The notes beneath the pieces are model-generated. The model was not told where the DNA came from. It saw only the letters and a list, made by a program, of their open reading frames with translations, and did no database searches. Below, one piece after another: positions 43,399 to 53,581 of a stretch of 64,000 nucleotides of DNA (position 1 is its first letter; every line of letters starts with the position of its first letter). The translations under genes were made by a program, and so were the position numbers. This DNA is from DSOI01 sp041394885 (GTDB lineage Bacteria; Acidobacteriota; Terriglobia; Bryobacterales; Bryobacteraceae): the NCBI GenBank assembly GCA_041394885.1, contig JAWKHI010000017.1:61804-125803 (forward strand). The letters run 5' to 3'.

Positions 43399-43668
43399 TT
43401 AGTGGCGTAGACCCAGCCGATCGATGAGCGTCTTGTAACGCTGCGGATTGTGCCGCTTGAGATACTCGAGCAGCTTCTTCCGCCGGGCCACCATCAACAA
43501 CAGCCCGCGCCGGCTGTGGTGATCCTTTTTGTTCGCCTTGATGTGCTCAGTGAGCTGCTGGACGCGGTTGGTCAACAGCGCAACTTGCACTTCCGGTGAA
43601 CCGGTGTCGGTATTGTGGGTCTTGTAATCCCCGATAACTCGCTGTTTGAACTCTGCCGCCAGTGCCAT
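43399..43668 (-). CDS. rpsO: 30S ribosomal protein S15
   Basis: Primary-binding 16S rRNA protein of the 30S subunit, 89 residues as expected. Conserved DTGSPEVQVALLTNRVQQLT and HHSRRGLLLMVARRKKLLEYL are intact. It is upstream of pnp. The intervening 108 nt holds only a short GC stem (43378-43390) and no obvious long RNase III-type hairpin. Confidence 0.98.
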   Translation of the reverse strand: MALAAEFKQRVIGDYKTHNTDTGSPEVQVALLTNRVQQLTEHIKANKKDHHSRRGLLLMVARRKKLLEYLKRHNPQRYKTLIDRLGLRH

Positions 43669-43795
43669 TCGAAACTACGAACTCCTCGTCTTCCTTTTTC
43701 TCAGTTTGTCTATTCCGTAAAAGAATAGCACACATCCGAACCGGCACGCCTGGAATTCGCTCTGCCGTACCAGGACCCTTCGTGGGCCCGGTCCA

Positions 43796-45109
43796 CTACC
43801 GCAGCCGGACGCGCACGATCTCCTCGTCGTTGCGCGCCACCACGTGCCCGTTCGCGTACGCCGGATGAGACCAATTCACCGCCCCCAGGGTCCTCTTCCC
43901 GATTCCCATCGTGGAGGTCGGCCGGATCAACGGGGTCCGTGACAGCTCTTCGTATCCGGCCGGGCTCAGCCGGCATTGGATCAGCTCTCCCCGGTCATTG
44001 TTCAGGAAATACCGGTCTCCGTTCTTCACGAGAAAGCCCGTCGCCCAACGCGCTTTTTCTCGCGTCGCCGCCAGCGTCTCCCAAACCCGCTCGCCCGTGG
44101 ACAACCGCACGCATCGCATCTGGCCATAGCTGCAGATCCCGTAGATGTAATCACCGTCAATCACCGGGGTATTGATCAGGGCGTGCAGCCCGTCGGTGTC
44201 GATCTCGCTCCGGCTTTTGCCCTGCCATGCCAGCTTCGCCCGCGGCGCGCTCCCGTCCAGCTTCATCAGCATGGGCCCGTCATAGAACGCCGACACAAAA
44301 AGCCAAGGTCCGCTTCGCACCGGGGTGGCCACCGACAATCCCAGGTTGGTGCGGAACGGTTGCTGCCAGTAGATTTCGCCATTCGCCGGATTCAAGGAAA
44401 CCAGTGCGCCGGCGTGCCACACGATCAATTGACGCCGTCCGCCCGCCTCGGTCAGGATCGGCGACGAGTATCCCGGCTCGGAATCCGCCGCGAGCGCCCG
44501 CCATGCCTCTTCGCCGGTGTGCTTGTTGAACGCCACCACTTTGGCGTTGTCCTCTCCGCCCACGATGGCGATCAGCAGTTCCCCTGCCACGATCGGCGCG
44601 CCTGACATTCCCCATCCGGGAACCTGCGTCTTGTAGTCCTTCTCGAAGTCCCGCCGCCAGCGGACCGCTCCCGTCTTCGTGTCGAGGCAGTGCAGGATCC
44701 CTTTCGCCCCCAGCGTGTACACGCGGTCGCCATCCACGGTCGGCGTCGCCCGCGGACCACTGGCGTAGTTGCGCGCCAACCCCAGGTAGCTCGCGGGCCA
44801 CTCGCGCGTCCAGAGTACCCTCCCAGTGGCTTCATCCAGGGCGAGTGCCCGTTCCACCCCGTCCATGGGAGCCGCCGCGGAGTCCGCGCGCGCTTTGCGA
44901 TCCATCACGAACACGCGTCCGCCTGCCACCGCCGGGCCGCTGAATCCCGCCTCCACCGGCGTCCGCCACACCGGCGTCAGCCCGTTTTCAGGAAATCGTT
45001 CCGGAACTCCGGACTCCATCCAGACGCCGCCCCGGCCCGCGCCGCGCCACTCCGGCCAATCTGCTCCCGCGAGTTGCCAGGCGATCGAAACAATCAGAAA
45101 GATACGCAT
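43796..45109 (-). CDS. Secreted PQQ-type beta-propeller protein (BamB-like)
   Basis: A 437-residue protein with a short signal peptide (MRIFLIVSIAWQLAGADW). Propeller repeats include DEATGRVLWTREWP, DTKTGAVRWRRDFEKDY, NKHTGEEAWRALA, NPANGEIYWQQPF and STGERVWETLA. It resembles the propeller protein at 13697 but has no EF-hands. Role unknown; BamB-like folds usually scaffold proteins. A 6-bp AAGCTG/CAGCTT inverted repeat lies 13-31 nt upstream of the start. Confidence 0.85.
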   Translation of the reverse strand: MRIFLIVSIAWQLAGADWPEWRGAGRGGVWMESGVPERFPENGLTPVWRTPVEAGFSGPAVAGGRVFVMDRKARADSAAAPMDGVERALALDEATGRVLWTREWPASYLGLARNYASGPRATPTVDGDRVYTLGAKGILHCLDTKTGAVRWRRDFEKDYKTQVPGWGMSGAPIVAGELLIAIVGGEDNAKVVAFNKHTGEEAWRALAADSEPGYSSPILTEAGGRRQLIVWHAGALVSLNPANGEIYWQQPFRTNLGLSVATPVRSGPWLFVSAFYDGPMLMKLDGSAPRAKLAWQGKSRSEIDTDGLHALINTPVIDGDYIYGICSYGQMRCVRLSTGERVWETLAATREKARWATGFLVKNGDRYFLNNDRGELIQCRLSPAGYEELSRTPLIRPTSTMGIGKRTLGAVNWSHPAYANGHVVARNDEEIVRVRLR

Positions 45110-45174
45110 GATGTCGGGCAGAAGCTGCCTGTATCAGCTTATCGTAGGCCTCGCACCTAGACCGGACAGCGCCT

Positions 45175-48100
45175 CTACCGTACCGCGATGCTGACCGGAC
45201 GGCTGAACTGGCCGCCGCTCCCGATCACCACCGGAACCGCATCGCCCGGCGCGATGCCTTCCGGCACGACGGCGTTGATCTGGAACAAGCCCACCGACTC
45301 CGGCGTCAATCCGGCGAACACCACGTTCGCGGCTTGGCCGCCGATGGTCACCGTCACCGGAGCCAGCGCCTGTCCTGGTGGCGAACCCGGCGATGCCTGG
45401 CCCGCGATCACGGCCGCGTCGGTCAGTCCCAACCCCTCGCAATAGATCACCGCCACGCCGCCTCGCGCAATCGGGTTCGCCGGCGCCGCGAGAATCGATG
45501 GACGCTCGCCGTCCACCACGATGCCCTGGCCCACACCGGTCTGGGCGAACGTAAATACCGCCGGCGACGTGGATGCGATCGGGACGTCGACATACGCCGA
45601 CCGCATCGCGCCTCGGTGAACCGAGAACTGGTGGATCGCGTTCGGCAGCAGCGTGAACGGCAGCATCGCGTTCACCTGTGTGGGACCCGCGAAAAACAGC
45701 GGCGACGGCGTCCCGCTGCTCTCCGCCGCGTCCACGGAAACGCTCGTGGCGCCGATCTGGTTGGGCAGCGGGACCGATTGCGCGGCGAGGCCGCGATCGG
45801 CCAGTAAGGATCCGAACAGCGAGAAAATCCCGCCAGGAGCCAGCGGCGCTCCTACGCGGACTGCCGCGGCGCTTACGATGGCGTCCTCGCCGATGACAGG
45901 CACTCCCGGATTGGCCTCCACATAGCCGGTGAGATTGTGCGCCTGCGCGACGCGGCCGGCCGCGTCCCAGGCGTGCACCGCGAGCGTCGCCGGGCCCGGA
46001 TCGCGGTCCGGAACGTTCCAGGTCCCCGCGTATCGCCCTGCGCCGAACGGCTGCAGCGCCACTCCCGACAAACCCGCGCCCGGTGTGTACATGCTCACCG
46101 CGCCGCCCTCGACGGGCTGGCCGCAGGCATCCACGAGGTCGAACTCCACTGCCACCGGAAGACCGCTTGTGGCCCGAAAGCCCGATGCCGGCAACACCGG
46201 CATTAGCAGCGGCGGCGACTGCGCCGAGGCGCAATCGGCCGGGGGGACCAGCAGCGCCAGTTCCACCTGCTGCACCGGGGTTTGTCCCGACGCCTGCGGA
46301 CCCGTCGCCTGGAATAGAAGCAGAGCACGGTAGACGCCCGTTGCGAGTCCTGCGGGGTTGGCAATGACGGAAACCGTTTGCGAATCCCCCGACAGCAGAG
46401 TACGGAAATCGGCGTTCGTCACCGACCATATTCGCGGATCGCCGTTGAGGCTGACCACGGTTTGCACCGCGGCGCGGGTGATGTTCCGCACCGTGAGCGC
46501 CCGTGGCGCGGGCGATGGCGCGGTGAACAGGAGGCCGCCCGCGGAAAGATCCAGCGGTAGCGCGCGATCGGCCCCGATCACCTCCATCGCGATGCCCGTG
46601 CTGCGTGGCAGATCGGCGGATGCCGTCGTGAAGCGCAAATCGCCGAAATACATCCCAGCGCCCAGATCCGCCGTACGCGCCCGCAATTCCGCGGAAGAGA
46701 GTTGGCCGGCCCGGGCCGTATTGGCCGTGCTCGCCACCTGCAGCCAGTCGCCGCCCACGGTGGTGGCCGCACCCGCGTCCCAGAAGAATCCGTTGGGTCC
46801 CGCCGAGGCCACGTGGACACTACGGTTGGAAGGCGTTGGTCCGCCCGCAACCGCGGTGAGAGTCATGCCCGTTTGCGAGACCTGTAGCGTTTCGAGCGAT
46901 AAGCCGATCACCAGGACCACCGGCACCTCGAATCGCTCCGGACGGGCCGCCGGGCTCAGCCGGATGACGCCGGTGTGGGTGCCAGGCGCCAGCCCGGCGG
47001 GGGAAACGGTGACCCGCAGCGTCGCCGGTACGCCCGGCGACGCGTTGCCGGCCGGCGATACCGTGAGCCAATTCCCCGCCGATTCCGCGGCGGCGGTGAA
47101 CGGTGTTGCCCCGGGGGCAGCCGCGCCCACGGCCAGCAGTTGCGTCTGCACCCGCATGCCTTCGCGCGGAGACGAGAACCGAAGCGCCCGCGGTCGCGGC
47201 ACTAGCGCGAAATCGCGGTTGGCCCGCAAAATCAGGCTCACCGGTACCGAAAGCGCCTGGTTGCTCGACGCGTCGGCGCGGATCGTAATCACTCCGCCGT
47301 ATTGGCCCGCCGGCAGCCCGCCGGGCTCCACCGAGACGCGGACCACCCCGGGCGTGGCCGAAGTGGCCGCGAAGGCGCGCAGCCACGACCCTCCCGACGC
47401 GGTCACCGAAAATGCGACGTTGGGCGCCGCCGCCACGATGCTGAGGTCGCGTAGCGCGGGCCACTCCCCGCCTGCGTCGGCGGTGAACGAAAGTGACGTG
47501 GGGAAGGTCGACACCGGCCCCAGCACCCGGATCGAACAGGCGCGCGCGCCCGCATTGCCGCGGCTATCGGTCACCGCCACCGTGAAGTCGAAGCCCCCGG
47601 CGACGTTCGGCGTGCCCGATAGCGTTCCTTCGCGCTGCAGCGCGAGACCCGGGGGCAGCTGGCCCGCGAAAATGGACCATACATACGGGGCGAACCCGCC
47701 CGTGACGGTCAACTGTTCCGAATATCCCGAGTTCACAACCGCGTCGCGCAACGGGCATCCGTTGCCGATGGTGAGCGGAGCCGACACGGTGAACGGTTGC
47801 GTGTTCGACAGCGATTGCGCCGTGAGTACGGTCTGCCGCACCGCGATCGGATACGTGCCGGGCGCGGCGGTGAGCACGGCCGGGATCGCGGCCGTCAGTG
47901 TCGTGCTGTCGACGAACGTGGTCGCCAGATCCACCGGGCTTCCGCCGAAGTTCCACACGGCGATGGTGGACGGTGTGAAGCCGAGTCCGCGTATGGTGAG
48001 CGAGGTGGCGCCGGATCCAGCCAGCACGCCGGGAGGCTGGAGGGCGGTGATGAACAACGTTTGTGACGCCGTGCCGCCGATGGTGGTGAGCGCGCAGCCG

Positions 48101-48687
48101 GTTCGCGCCGTGCTCCCCGCCGCGTCGGCCACCTGCAGCGTGAACGTGGTCGTCTGTGCAATGGCCGGTGTGCCCGAGATCACTCCCGTCGGCGATAGCG
48201 ACAGCCCGGCCGGCAGCGATCCGCCGAACAGCGTCCAGCTATAGGGCGGGACGCCGCCGTTGGGCGTCAGACTCTGCGTGTAAGGCTGGCCGACGATCGC
48301 GCTCGGGAGTGGGCAGCCGGTAGCCACCGACAGTCCCGAGAACACCGCGAAGCTGACCACGTTCGACACCAGGGTTTCAAATGGCGCGCCCGGCTGCGTC
48401 ACCGCCACCGGGATCTGGGCGGCGTCCTGAAGGAACGAAGCTGGGACCGCGGCGCGAAGCTGCGTCTCACCGAGGAACGTCGTTTCGAGCGGCGTGGCGC
48501 CCAGGCTCCCGTATCGCCACACCACACGCGAATCCTGCCGGAATCGCGTTCCCGTTATCTGCAGTGTAATGCCCGGGCTCGGCGCGGTCACCGCCGACGG
48601 GCTCATCGAAACGATCGTGGGCCGCGGAAGGCTCTGCGGAAGGGCGGCGGCGGCGGTGAGCAGAAGGACTGCGGCGAGTCTTTTCAA
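45175..48687 (-). CDS. Giant secreted Ig-like/BACON protein with TIGR03437 C-terminal domain
   Basis: A 1170-residue exported protein. Signal peptide (LKRLAAVLLLTAAAALPQ) from TTG 48687, which has GGGAG about 6 nt upstream; the in-frame ATG at 48789 lacks these. Modules in order: IPT/TIG domain (25-110), He_PIG-type Ig repeat (GCPLPSAIVGQPYTQSL), second IPT, second He_PIG (GCPLRDAVVNSGYSEQL), then several BACON-like domains (SLSFTADAGGEWPALRDLSI). The last 220 residues form the Solibacter C-terminal domain (APGGIFSLFGSLLADRGL to the end). Probably surface-exposed, with adhesion or polymer binding inferred. A paralogue lies at 60185. Confidence 0.88.
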   Translation of the reverse strand: MKRLAAVLLLTAAAALPQSLPRPTIVSMSPSAVTAPSPGITLQITGTRFRQDSRVVWRYGSLGATPLETTFLGETQLRAAVPASFLQDAAQIPVAVTQPGAPFETLVSNVVSFAVFSGLSVATGCPLPSAIVGQPYTQSLTPNGGVPPYSWTLFGGSLPAGLSLSPTGVISGTPAIAQTTTFTLQVADAAGSTARTGCALTTIGGTASQTLFITALQPPGVLAGSGATSLTIRGLGFTPSTIAVWNFGGSPVDLATTFVDSTTLTAAIPAVLTAAPGTYPIAVRQTVLTAQSLSNTQPFTVSAPLTIGNGCPLRDAVVNSGYSEQLTVTGGFAPYVWSIFAGQLPPGLALQREGTLSGTPNVAGGFDFTVAVTDSRGNAGARACSIRVLGPVSTFPTSLSFTADAGGEWPALRDLSIVAAAPNVAFSVTASGGSWLRAFAATSATPGVVRVSVEPGGLPAGQYGGVITIRADASSNQALSVPVSLILRANRDFALVPRPRALRFSSPREGMRVQTQLLAVGAAAPGATPFTAAAESAGNWLTVSPAGNASPGVPATLRVTVSPAGLAPGTHTGVIRLSPAARPERFEVPVVLVIGLSLETLQVSQTGMTLTAVAGGPTPSNRSVHVASAGPNGFFWDAGAATTVGGDWLQVASTANTARAGQLSSAELRARTADLGAGMYFGDLRFTTASADLPRSTGIAMEVIGADRALPLDLSAGGLLFTAPSPAPRALTVRNITRAAVQTVVSLNGDPRIWSVTNADFRTLLSGDSQTVSVIANPAGLATGVYRALLLFQATGPQASGQTPVQQVELALLVPPADCASAQSPPLLMPVLPASGFRATSGLPVAVEFDLVDACGQPVEGGAVSMYTPGAGLSGVALQPFGAGRYAGTWNVPDRDPGPATLAVHAWDAAGRVAQAHNLTGYVEANPGVPVIGEDAIVSAAAVRVGAPLAPGGIFSLFGSLLADRGLAAQSVPLPNQIGATSVSVDAAESSGTPSPLFFAGPTQVNAMLPFTLLPNAIHQFSVHRGAMRSAYVDVPIASTSPAVFTFAQTGVGQGIVVDGERPSILAAPANPIARGGVAVIYCEGLGLTDAAVIAGQASPGSPPGQALAPVTVTIGGQAANVVFAGLTPESVGLFQINAVVPEGIAPGDAVPVVIGSGGQFSRPVSIAVR

Positions 48688-48895
48688 TGGAATCTCCCTC
48701 GGAATGGGTGTGGCGAACCAACGCACCCGCCGTGGCGATATCGTCCCGGCGCGGCAGGACAAAGGAGAAGGTTTTCCTTTGGTTCGCACGTGGCCTCTTC
48801 TTGCATCCTTGCACGTGGACTGCCGTTGCCGGAAATTGTTTCACGTTGAATTGCTTCGTTCGGACCGCCGTTTGCAGACCGGCCCCGCGCCGCAA
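48688..48895. other. Spacer between giant Ig protein and sensor kinase
   Basis: A 208-bp spacer between two minus-strand genes. It holds an imperfect AAAGGA/TCCTTT hairpin (48761-48780) and CACGTG motifs; no clear promoter or RNA gene is seen. Confidence 0.4.
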
Positions 48896-51800
48896 CTACC
48901 CCGCCGCGATCGTCGCCGTCACCGATCGGACCGCGTTGAGCAACTCGTCGATGCGGACCGGTTTGCTCAGATACGCGTCCATCCCCGCCTCCAGGCACCG
49001 TTCGCGATCGCCCTTCATGGCGTTCGCCGTCAGCGCGATCACCGGTGTCCGCGGGCTGCCTCGCGCCTCCCGCCGCCGCAGTTCCTCGGTGGCCTCGAAC
49101 CCATCCATCACCGGCATCTGGACGTCCATCAATACCACGTCGAAGCGCAGACGTTCGAGCGCCTCGAGCGCCGCTGCTCCATTGCCCACGATGGTGACGC
49201 TGTGGCCGTTTCGTTCGAGCATCCCCTGCACCACGCGCTGATTCACGAGGTTGTCCTCGGCAAGCAACACCAGCAGCGGCCCTTCCGCCCGTGTCGCCAC
49301 GGGAACGGGCGAGGGGGCCGCGGCCGCTGGAATCTCTCCCACCGGCAGCGGCAGTTCGAATCGGAAACGGCTGCCGCGCCCGCCTGCGTCCCCGCTGGAC
49401 CCGTCGCCGGGAAGAGCCGGACTCTCCACGGCAATCGTTCCGCCCATCATCTCCACCAGCCGCTTGCAGATGGCCAGCCCGAGCCCGGTCCCTCCATAGC
49501 GCCGCGTGGTGGATCCGTCGGCCTGGCGGAAGCGATCGAAAATAACGGCCTGCTGCTCGGCCGGGATGCCCACGCCGGAATCGGTGACTGAGAAGCACAG
49601 AGGCTGCGAGGGGCCGCCCGGCCGAAGGTCGATCTCCACGCTGCCATGTTCGGTGAACTTGATCGCGTTGCCCACCAGGTTCACCAGAATCTGGCGCAGG
49701 CGTAGCCAGTCGCCCACCACGATCTCCGGCGTGGCCGCGTCGATGCGGCACACCAGGCGGATGTCTTTTTGGATGGCGTTGGCTTCCAGGCTCCGCACCG
49801 TTTCGCGCACGCATTCGTGCAGGTCGAACGGTTCGGATGCGATCTCCAGCCGCCCGGCTTCGATTTTGGAGAAGTCCAGGATGTCGTTGAGCACCGCCAG
49901 CAGCGATTCCGCCGAGGAACGCGCCGTTTCGAGGTACTCGCATTGCTCCGGATCGGGATTGGTGGCCAGCGCAAGCTGCGTCATGCCCAGGATTCCGTTC
50001 ATCGGCGTTCGGATCTCGTGGCTCACATTGGCCAGGAATTCGCTCTTCAGCCGGCTGGCTTCCTCGGCGCGATTCTTGGCCTGCTCCAGTTCACGGGTGC
50101 GATCGGCGATGATCGCCTCCAGGCGCCGCCGGTCGGCTTCATGCCGCGCCACCCGGTACCGCCAGAGCGAATACGCCCCAGTCAGGATGAGCAGGGCCGA
50201 AAATCCGTAGAACCACGGCGAGCCCCACCACGGCGGGTCAATATGAAACCGGATGCGGGCCGGCTGCTGGCTGCGGACGCCGTCGGCGTTCTCCCCGAAC
50301 AGTTCGAGTTCGTACTCGCCCGGCGCCAGGTTCGGGTAGCGCAACCCCGCTTGCTCGCTCTCCTCCCACCCGGTGCGGAACACCTGCCCGAATACGCTCG
50401 TCCCGGTCAGCCGGTATCGGAACCGGACCGCGTTCTCGTTCCGGTACGACAGCGCGGCGAAGTTCACCTGCAGCAGGTTCTCGTCATAGGACGCTTCCGG
50501 GGACTCGCGCGCGGTGAAGGTGCGTTCCCCCAACGAGAACGACGTGATCAAGGCATGCGGCGGCGGCGATGGCAACGCCGGCTCCGCCGGCCGGTAGCGC
50601 GACAATCCGCGGCTGGTACCCACCCACACGGAGCCATCCGGCTCGGCGAATAACGCCCGGCTATTGCAGTCGTCCCACACCAGCCCGTCTTCGGACGTGT
50701 ACCGGCGCCACCGCTCGCCGTTGAACACGAACACTCCGCGGTCGGTGCCGGTCCACAGCCAACCACGCACGTCCACGGCCAGGGACACGATATACCCGGA
50801 GACCGGGCTGCCCGCCTCCGACACCGTTTCCGCCCGCCACGCACCCGACGGCCCCCGCCGCAGCCGGCTCAGCGGACCCGGTTCCCGATAGCCCACCCAC
50901 GCGGTTTCGCCGTCGGTCGAAACAGCCACCGTATTGACAAAACTGTTCCGCAAACCGTCCGCGGCGGTGAGATGCCGCCACTCCCCGGCGTCGTGCACGA
51001 ACAGTCCGCGGCTGCTGCTCAGCCAGATTCTGCCTTGCTTGTCCTTGGCGCCGTCGTACACGATCTCCCGGTCGGTGGAGCCGGGCAGCAGCACTCGCTC
51101 GAACCGGGCCCCCGCGCGCTGTGCCGATGCCGCTCGTCTGCTGGCCGTCGCCGGCGTCTGCGGATGCATGGTTCGAAAGACCCCGAAACTTCCGGCCACC
51201 CAAAGGCGACCGTCGTCGTCCGCCAGCAGCCGCCGGACGCCGCGCATCGGCAGGCCGTCTTCGGGACCGAACCGCCGCGGCGTCCGCGCTCCCGCTGGAA
51301 GCCGGTAGAGATTCCCCCGGTTGTCTCCCGTCCACACCGCGTCGTCCGGCGTGACGGTGAGGGCGTAGTGCGCCGCCGGCGGCCCTGTGACGGCTCGCTC
51401 GAGCGTCACGACGCCGCTCGCCCCATCGGTCCGTGAGCGGTAGATGCCGTTGTCGGCGCCCACCCACAGCGCGCCGGAGGCATCCCGCGCGATCGACCAG
51501 ACATAGTCGTCGGCCAGCCCGTCCCGCGCGGTCCAACTCTCCCATTCCAGATACCCCAGCCAACGCTGGACCCCGGCGCCCACCGTGCCGATCCACACCC
51601 CGCCTTCCCGATCCACCAGCAGCGCCCCGGCCGCGCGCGTCGCCACGCCTTGCGCCACTCCCACCTGCACCCACTTCCCGCCGTGCAGCATCGCCAGGCC
51701 GTCGCGCGAGGTGAGAATCGGCGTTCCCTGCGAGTCGAACACGATCGCCGCCCGGCGGTCCGTGATCAACTCAGGCGGATCGCCCAGATCTTCCCAACCT

Positions 51801-52549
51801 CGGGCCGGCCCCCCTTCGGCCGCCCCCGCCCTGTGTACGAAGCATCTCTTCTCGCTCCGGATATACAGATTCCCGCTGCCGTCGGAGGCAATCACCTCCC
51901 ACGGGCCGCCCGGCAATTGCGCGTCCGCGGCCGCCCGGACGATCACAGGCTTTTCGCCGCTCTGCTCCAGCCGGCACAGACGCTCCCCGCACCCCATCCA
52001 AACCCGGTCCTGCTCGTCGACGAACAGCGAATGCAGGCGTGACGCGTCCGGCGGCAGCATCGCCATCGTCACACGCCGGTCCCTGCCCGCGCTCACCACC
52101 GCCACGCCCTGATCCACGGCCGCGTAGACTACCCCGCGCGAGTCCGAGCCGATGCCGTTTTTGAAAAACATCTTTCCGCTCGCCGGCAGCGGCACTCCCG
52201 CCGGTTCAAACTGCCCGTTGGTCAGCCGGAACACCCCGAGGTCGGTGCCCACCCATAGCGCCCCGTCCGCGCTCTGATGCAGCGACTGTATGTAGTTGCC
52301 CACCAGCCCGCGCTCGCGTCCGTAGTCCTGAAAACGGCGGCCGTTGTAGCGGAACAGCCCGTTCTGCGTGCCCACCCAAAGGAACCCGTCCCGATCCTGG
52401 TACAAACACTCGACGCTCAGGTTCGCCAGACCGTCGCTTTGTCCATACGACCGGAATTGGTATCGCTGCGCCCGCAGGGGGGCGCACAACCAGCCCAGCC
52501 CCGCCAACAGGACTATCCACGCGCCGATTGCGTATCGAACCCCAGCCAT
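48896..52549 (-). CDS. Two-component-propeller hybrid histidine kinase (HTCS-like)
   Basis: A 1217-residue sensor. A signal/TM start (WIVLLAGLGWLCAPLRAQ) leads to a large periplasmic sensor with reg_prop repeats (DGFLWVGTQNGLFRY, DGALWVGTDLGVFRL, RGWLWTGTDRGVFVF and others) to about residue 670. A Y_Y_Y domain follows, then a TM helix (FYGFSALLILTGAYSLWRY, near 790). HisKA has His844, HATPase_c has DSGVGIPAEQ and GGTGLGLAI, and the receiver has Asp1142 (LMDVQMPVMDG). The layout matches Bacteroidota hybrid two-component sensors for polysaccharides, but it ends at the receiver with no AraC output. It diverges from a GH43-like/sulfatase operon. Confidence 0.93.
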   Translation of the reverse strand: MAGVRYAIGAWIVLLAGLGWLCAPLRAQRYQFRSYGQSDGLANLSVECLYQDRDGFLWVGTQNGLFRYNGRRFQDYGRERGLVGNYIQSLHQSADGALWVGTDLGVFRLTNGQFEPAGVPLPASGKMFFKNGIGSDSRGVVYAAVDQGVAVVSAGRDRRVTMAMLPPDASRLHSLFVDEQDRVWMGCGERLCRLEQSGEKPVIVRAAADAQLPGGPWEVIASDGSGNLYIRSEKRCFVHRAGAAEGGPARGWEDLGDPPELITDRRAAIVFDSQGTPILTSRDGLAMLHGGKWVQVGVAQGVATRAAGALLVDREGGVWIGTVGAGVQRWLGYLEWESWTARDGLADDYVWSIARDASGALWVGADNGIYRSRTDGASGVVTLERAVTGPPAAHYALTVTPDDAVWTGDNRGNLYRLPAGARTPRRFGPEDGLPMRGVRRLLADDDGRLWVAGSFGVFRTMHPQTPATASRRAASAQRAGARFERVLLPGSTDREIVYDGAKDKQGRIWLSSSRGLFVHDAGEWRHLTAADGLRNSFVNTVAVSTDGETAWVGYREPGPLSRLRRGPSGAWRAETVSEAGSPVSGYIVSLAVDVRGWLWTGTDRGVFVFNGERWRRYTSEDGLVWDDCNSRALFAEPDGSVWVGTSRGLSRYRPAEPALPSPPPHALITSFSLGERTFTARESPEASYDENLLQVNFAALSYRNENAVRFRYRLTGTSVFGQVFRTGWEESEQAGLRYPNLAPGEYELELFGENADGVRSQQPARIRFHIDPPWWGSPWFYGFSALLILTGAYSLWRYRVARHEADRRRLEAIIADRTRELEQAKNRAEEASRLKSEFLANVSHEIRTPMNGILGMTQLALATNPDPEQCEYLETARSSAESLLAVLNDILDFSKIEAGRLEIASEPFDLHECVRETVRSLEANAIQKDIRLVCRIDAATPEIVVGDWLRLRQILVNLVGNAIKFTEHGSVEIDLRPGGPSQPLCFSVTDSGVGIPAEQQAVIFDRFRQADGSTTRRYGGTGLGLAICKRLVEMMGGTIAVESPALPGDGSSGDAGGRGSRFRFELPLPVGEIPAAAAPSPVPVATRAEGPLLVLLAEDNLVNQRVVQGMLERNGHSVTIVGNGAAALEALERLRFDVVLMDVQMPVMDGFEATEELRRREARGSPRTPVIALTANAMKGDRERCLEAGMDAYLSKPVRIDELLNAVRSVTATIAAG

Positions 52550-52627
52550 TGAAAATGCAGAAAGCGCTGCGTCCTTCCATCGGGCGGAAACCGTACCGCC
52601 TTTAGAATGAGGCGACAGCGCGGCGGA

Positions 52628-52633
52628 TATACT
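52628..52633 (+). promoter_or_regulatory. -10 element TATACT, 6 nt before GTG start
   Basis: TATACT ends 6 nt before GTG 52640, with no leader or Shine-Dalgarno. It sits in the region shared with the divergent sensor kinase. Confidence 0.5.
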
Positions 52634-52639
52634 GGTCCC

Positions 52640-53581
52640 GTGAAAGTACTACCACGGGTGCCTCTCGCCGCGTTGCTGGTTTCGACCGTTCCCGCTCTCC
52701 ACGCCGCCGATCCGCTCCTGTTCTCCTTCTTTCGCAACAATGGCGAGGACGGGTTGTACCTGGCCTCGAGCGACGACGGGCTCACCTGGACCGCCCTTCA
52801 TGGCGACCGCCCTCTCCTCCGCCCCCAAGTCGGCGAATCCAAACTCATGCGCGATCCCTCCATTCTCCGGGCAGCCGACGGCGTCTTCCACATGGTCTGG
52901 ACCACGGCCTGGGGGGGCGCCACCATCGGCCACGCCTCGTCCCCGGACCTCATTCATTGGTCGCCCCAACAGGCCGTGCCCGCGATGGCCGGAATCGACG
53001 GAGTGGCCAACTGCTGGGCTCCGGAACTGTTCGAGGATCGCGGCGAGTTCGTGATCCTCTGGGCGTCCACCGTCAGGGGGCGATTCCCGGAGACACTCGG
53101 GACCGCCAGCCGGCAGAACAATCACCGCATCTACGCCACCCGCACACGCGATTTCCGCGCCTTCACCCCGCCGCAGCTCTTCTATGACCCCGGCTTTATC
53201 GTGATTGACGCAGCCCTGTTCCGTCCCGGCTCCGGCCATGAGTTTGCGATGGTCGTGAAGAACGAAACCCTGACCCCGCCCGCCAAGAATCTCTTTCTTA
53301 CCTATTCCGGCTCGCTCGACGGCCCCTGGACCAAGCCCGGCCCGCCCATATCCGGTCCGGACTGGGCCGAGGGCCCAAGCCCCGTCCGCATCGGCGGCTA
53401 CTGGTACATCTACTTCGACAAATATCGCGATCACAGGTACGGCGCCGTCCGCTCCCGCGACCTCACTCATTGGGAGGACGTCACCGGTCGCATCCGCATG
53501 CCCGAAGGGGCCCGCCACGGCACCGTATTTCGAGCCCCGCGCGCCGTCGTCGACCGTTTGCGCCAAGGAGAAAACCGGTGA
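52640..53581 (+). CDS. Secreted GH43-like five-bladed propeller glycosidase
   Basis: A 313-residue protein with a signal peptide (VPLAALLVSTVPALHAA). It resembles the GH43/GH117 clan: MRDPSIL with the general-base Asp (near residue 70), CWAPELF with the likely acid Glu (near 119) and a later IDAALF Asp. ISSPDLIHW-like blades are seen (ASSPDLIHWSP, TRDFRAFTP, SRDLTHWEDV). Substrate unknown. The start is GTG 52640, chosen because of the signal peptide and the -10 element. Its stop overlaps the following sulfatase start (GTGA). Confidence 0.82.
   Translation: MKVLPRVPLAALLVSTVPALHAADPLLFSFFRNNGEDGLYLASSDDGLTWTALHGDRPLLRPQVGESKLMRDPSILRAADGVFHMVWTTAWGGATIGHASSPDLIHWSPQQAVPAMAGIDGVANCWAPELFEDRGEFVILWASTVRGRFPETLGTASRQNNHRIYATRTRDFRAFTPPQLFYDPGFIVIDAALFRPGSGHEFAMVVKNETLTPPAKNLFLTYSGSLDGPWTKPGPPISGPDWAEGPSPVRIGGYWYIYFDKYRDHRYGAVRSRDLTHWEDVTGRIRMPEGARHGTVFRAPRAVVDRLRQGENR

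Noticed and set aside
46358..48244. A 628-codon plus-strand open frame opposite the Ig/TIGR03437 gene
   Set aside because: Low-complexity Ser/Ala/Arg/Pro composition and no start signals; the minus-strand gene has coherent repeats.
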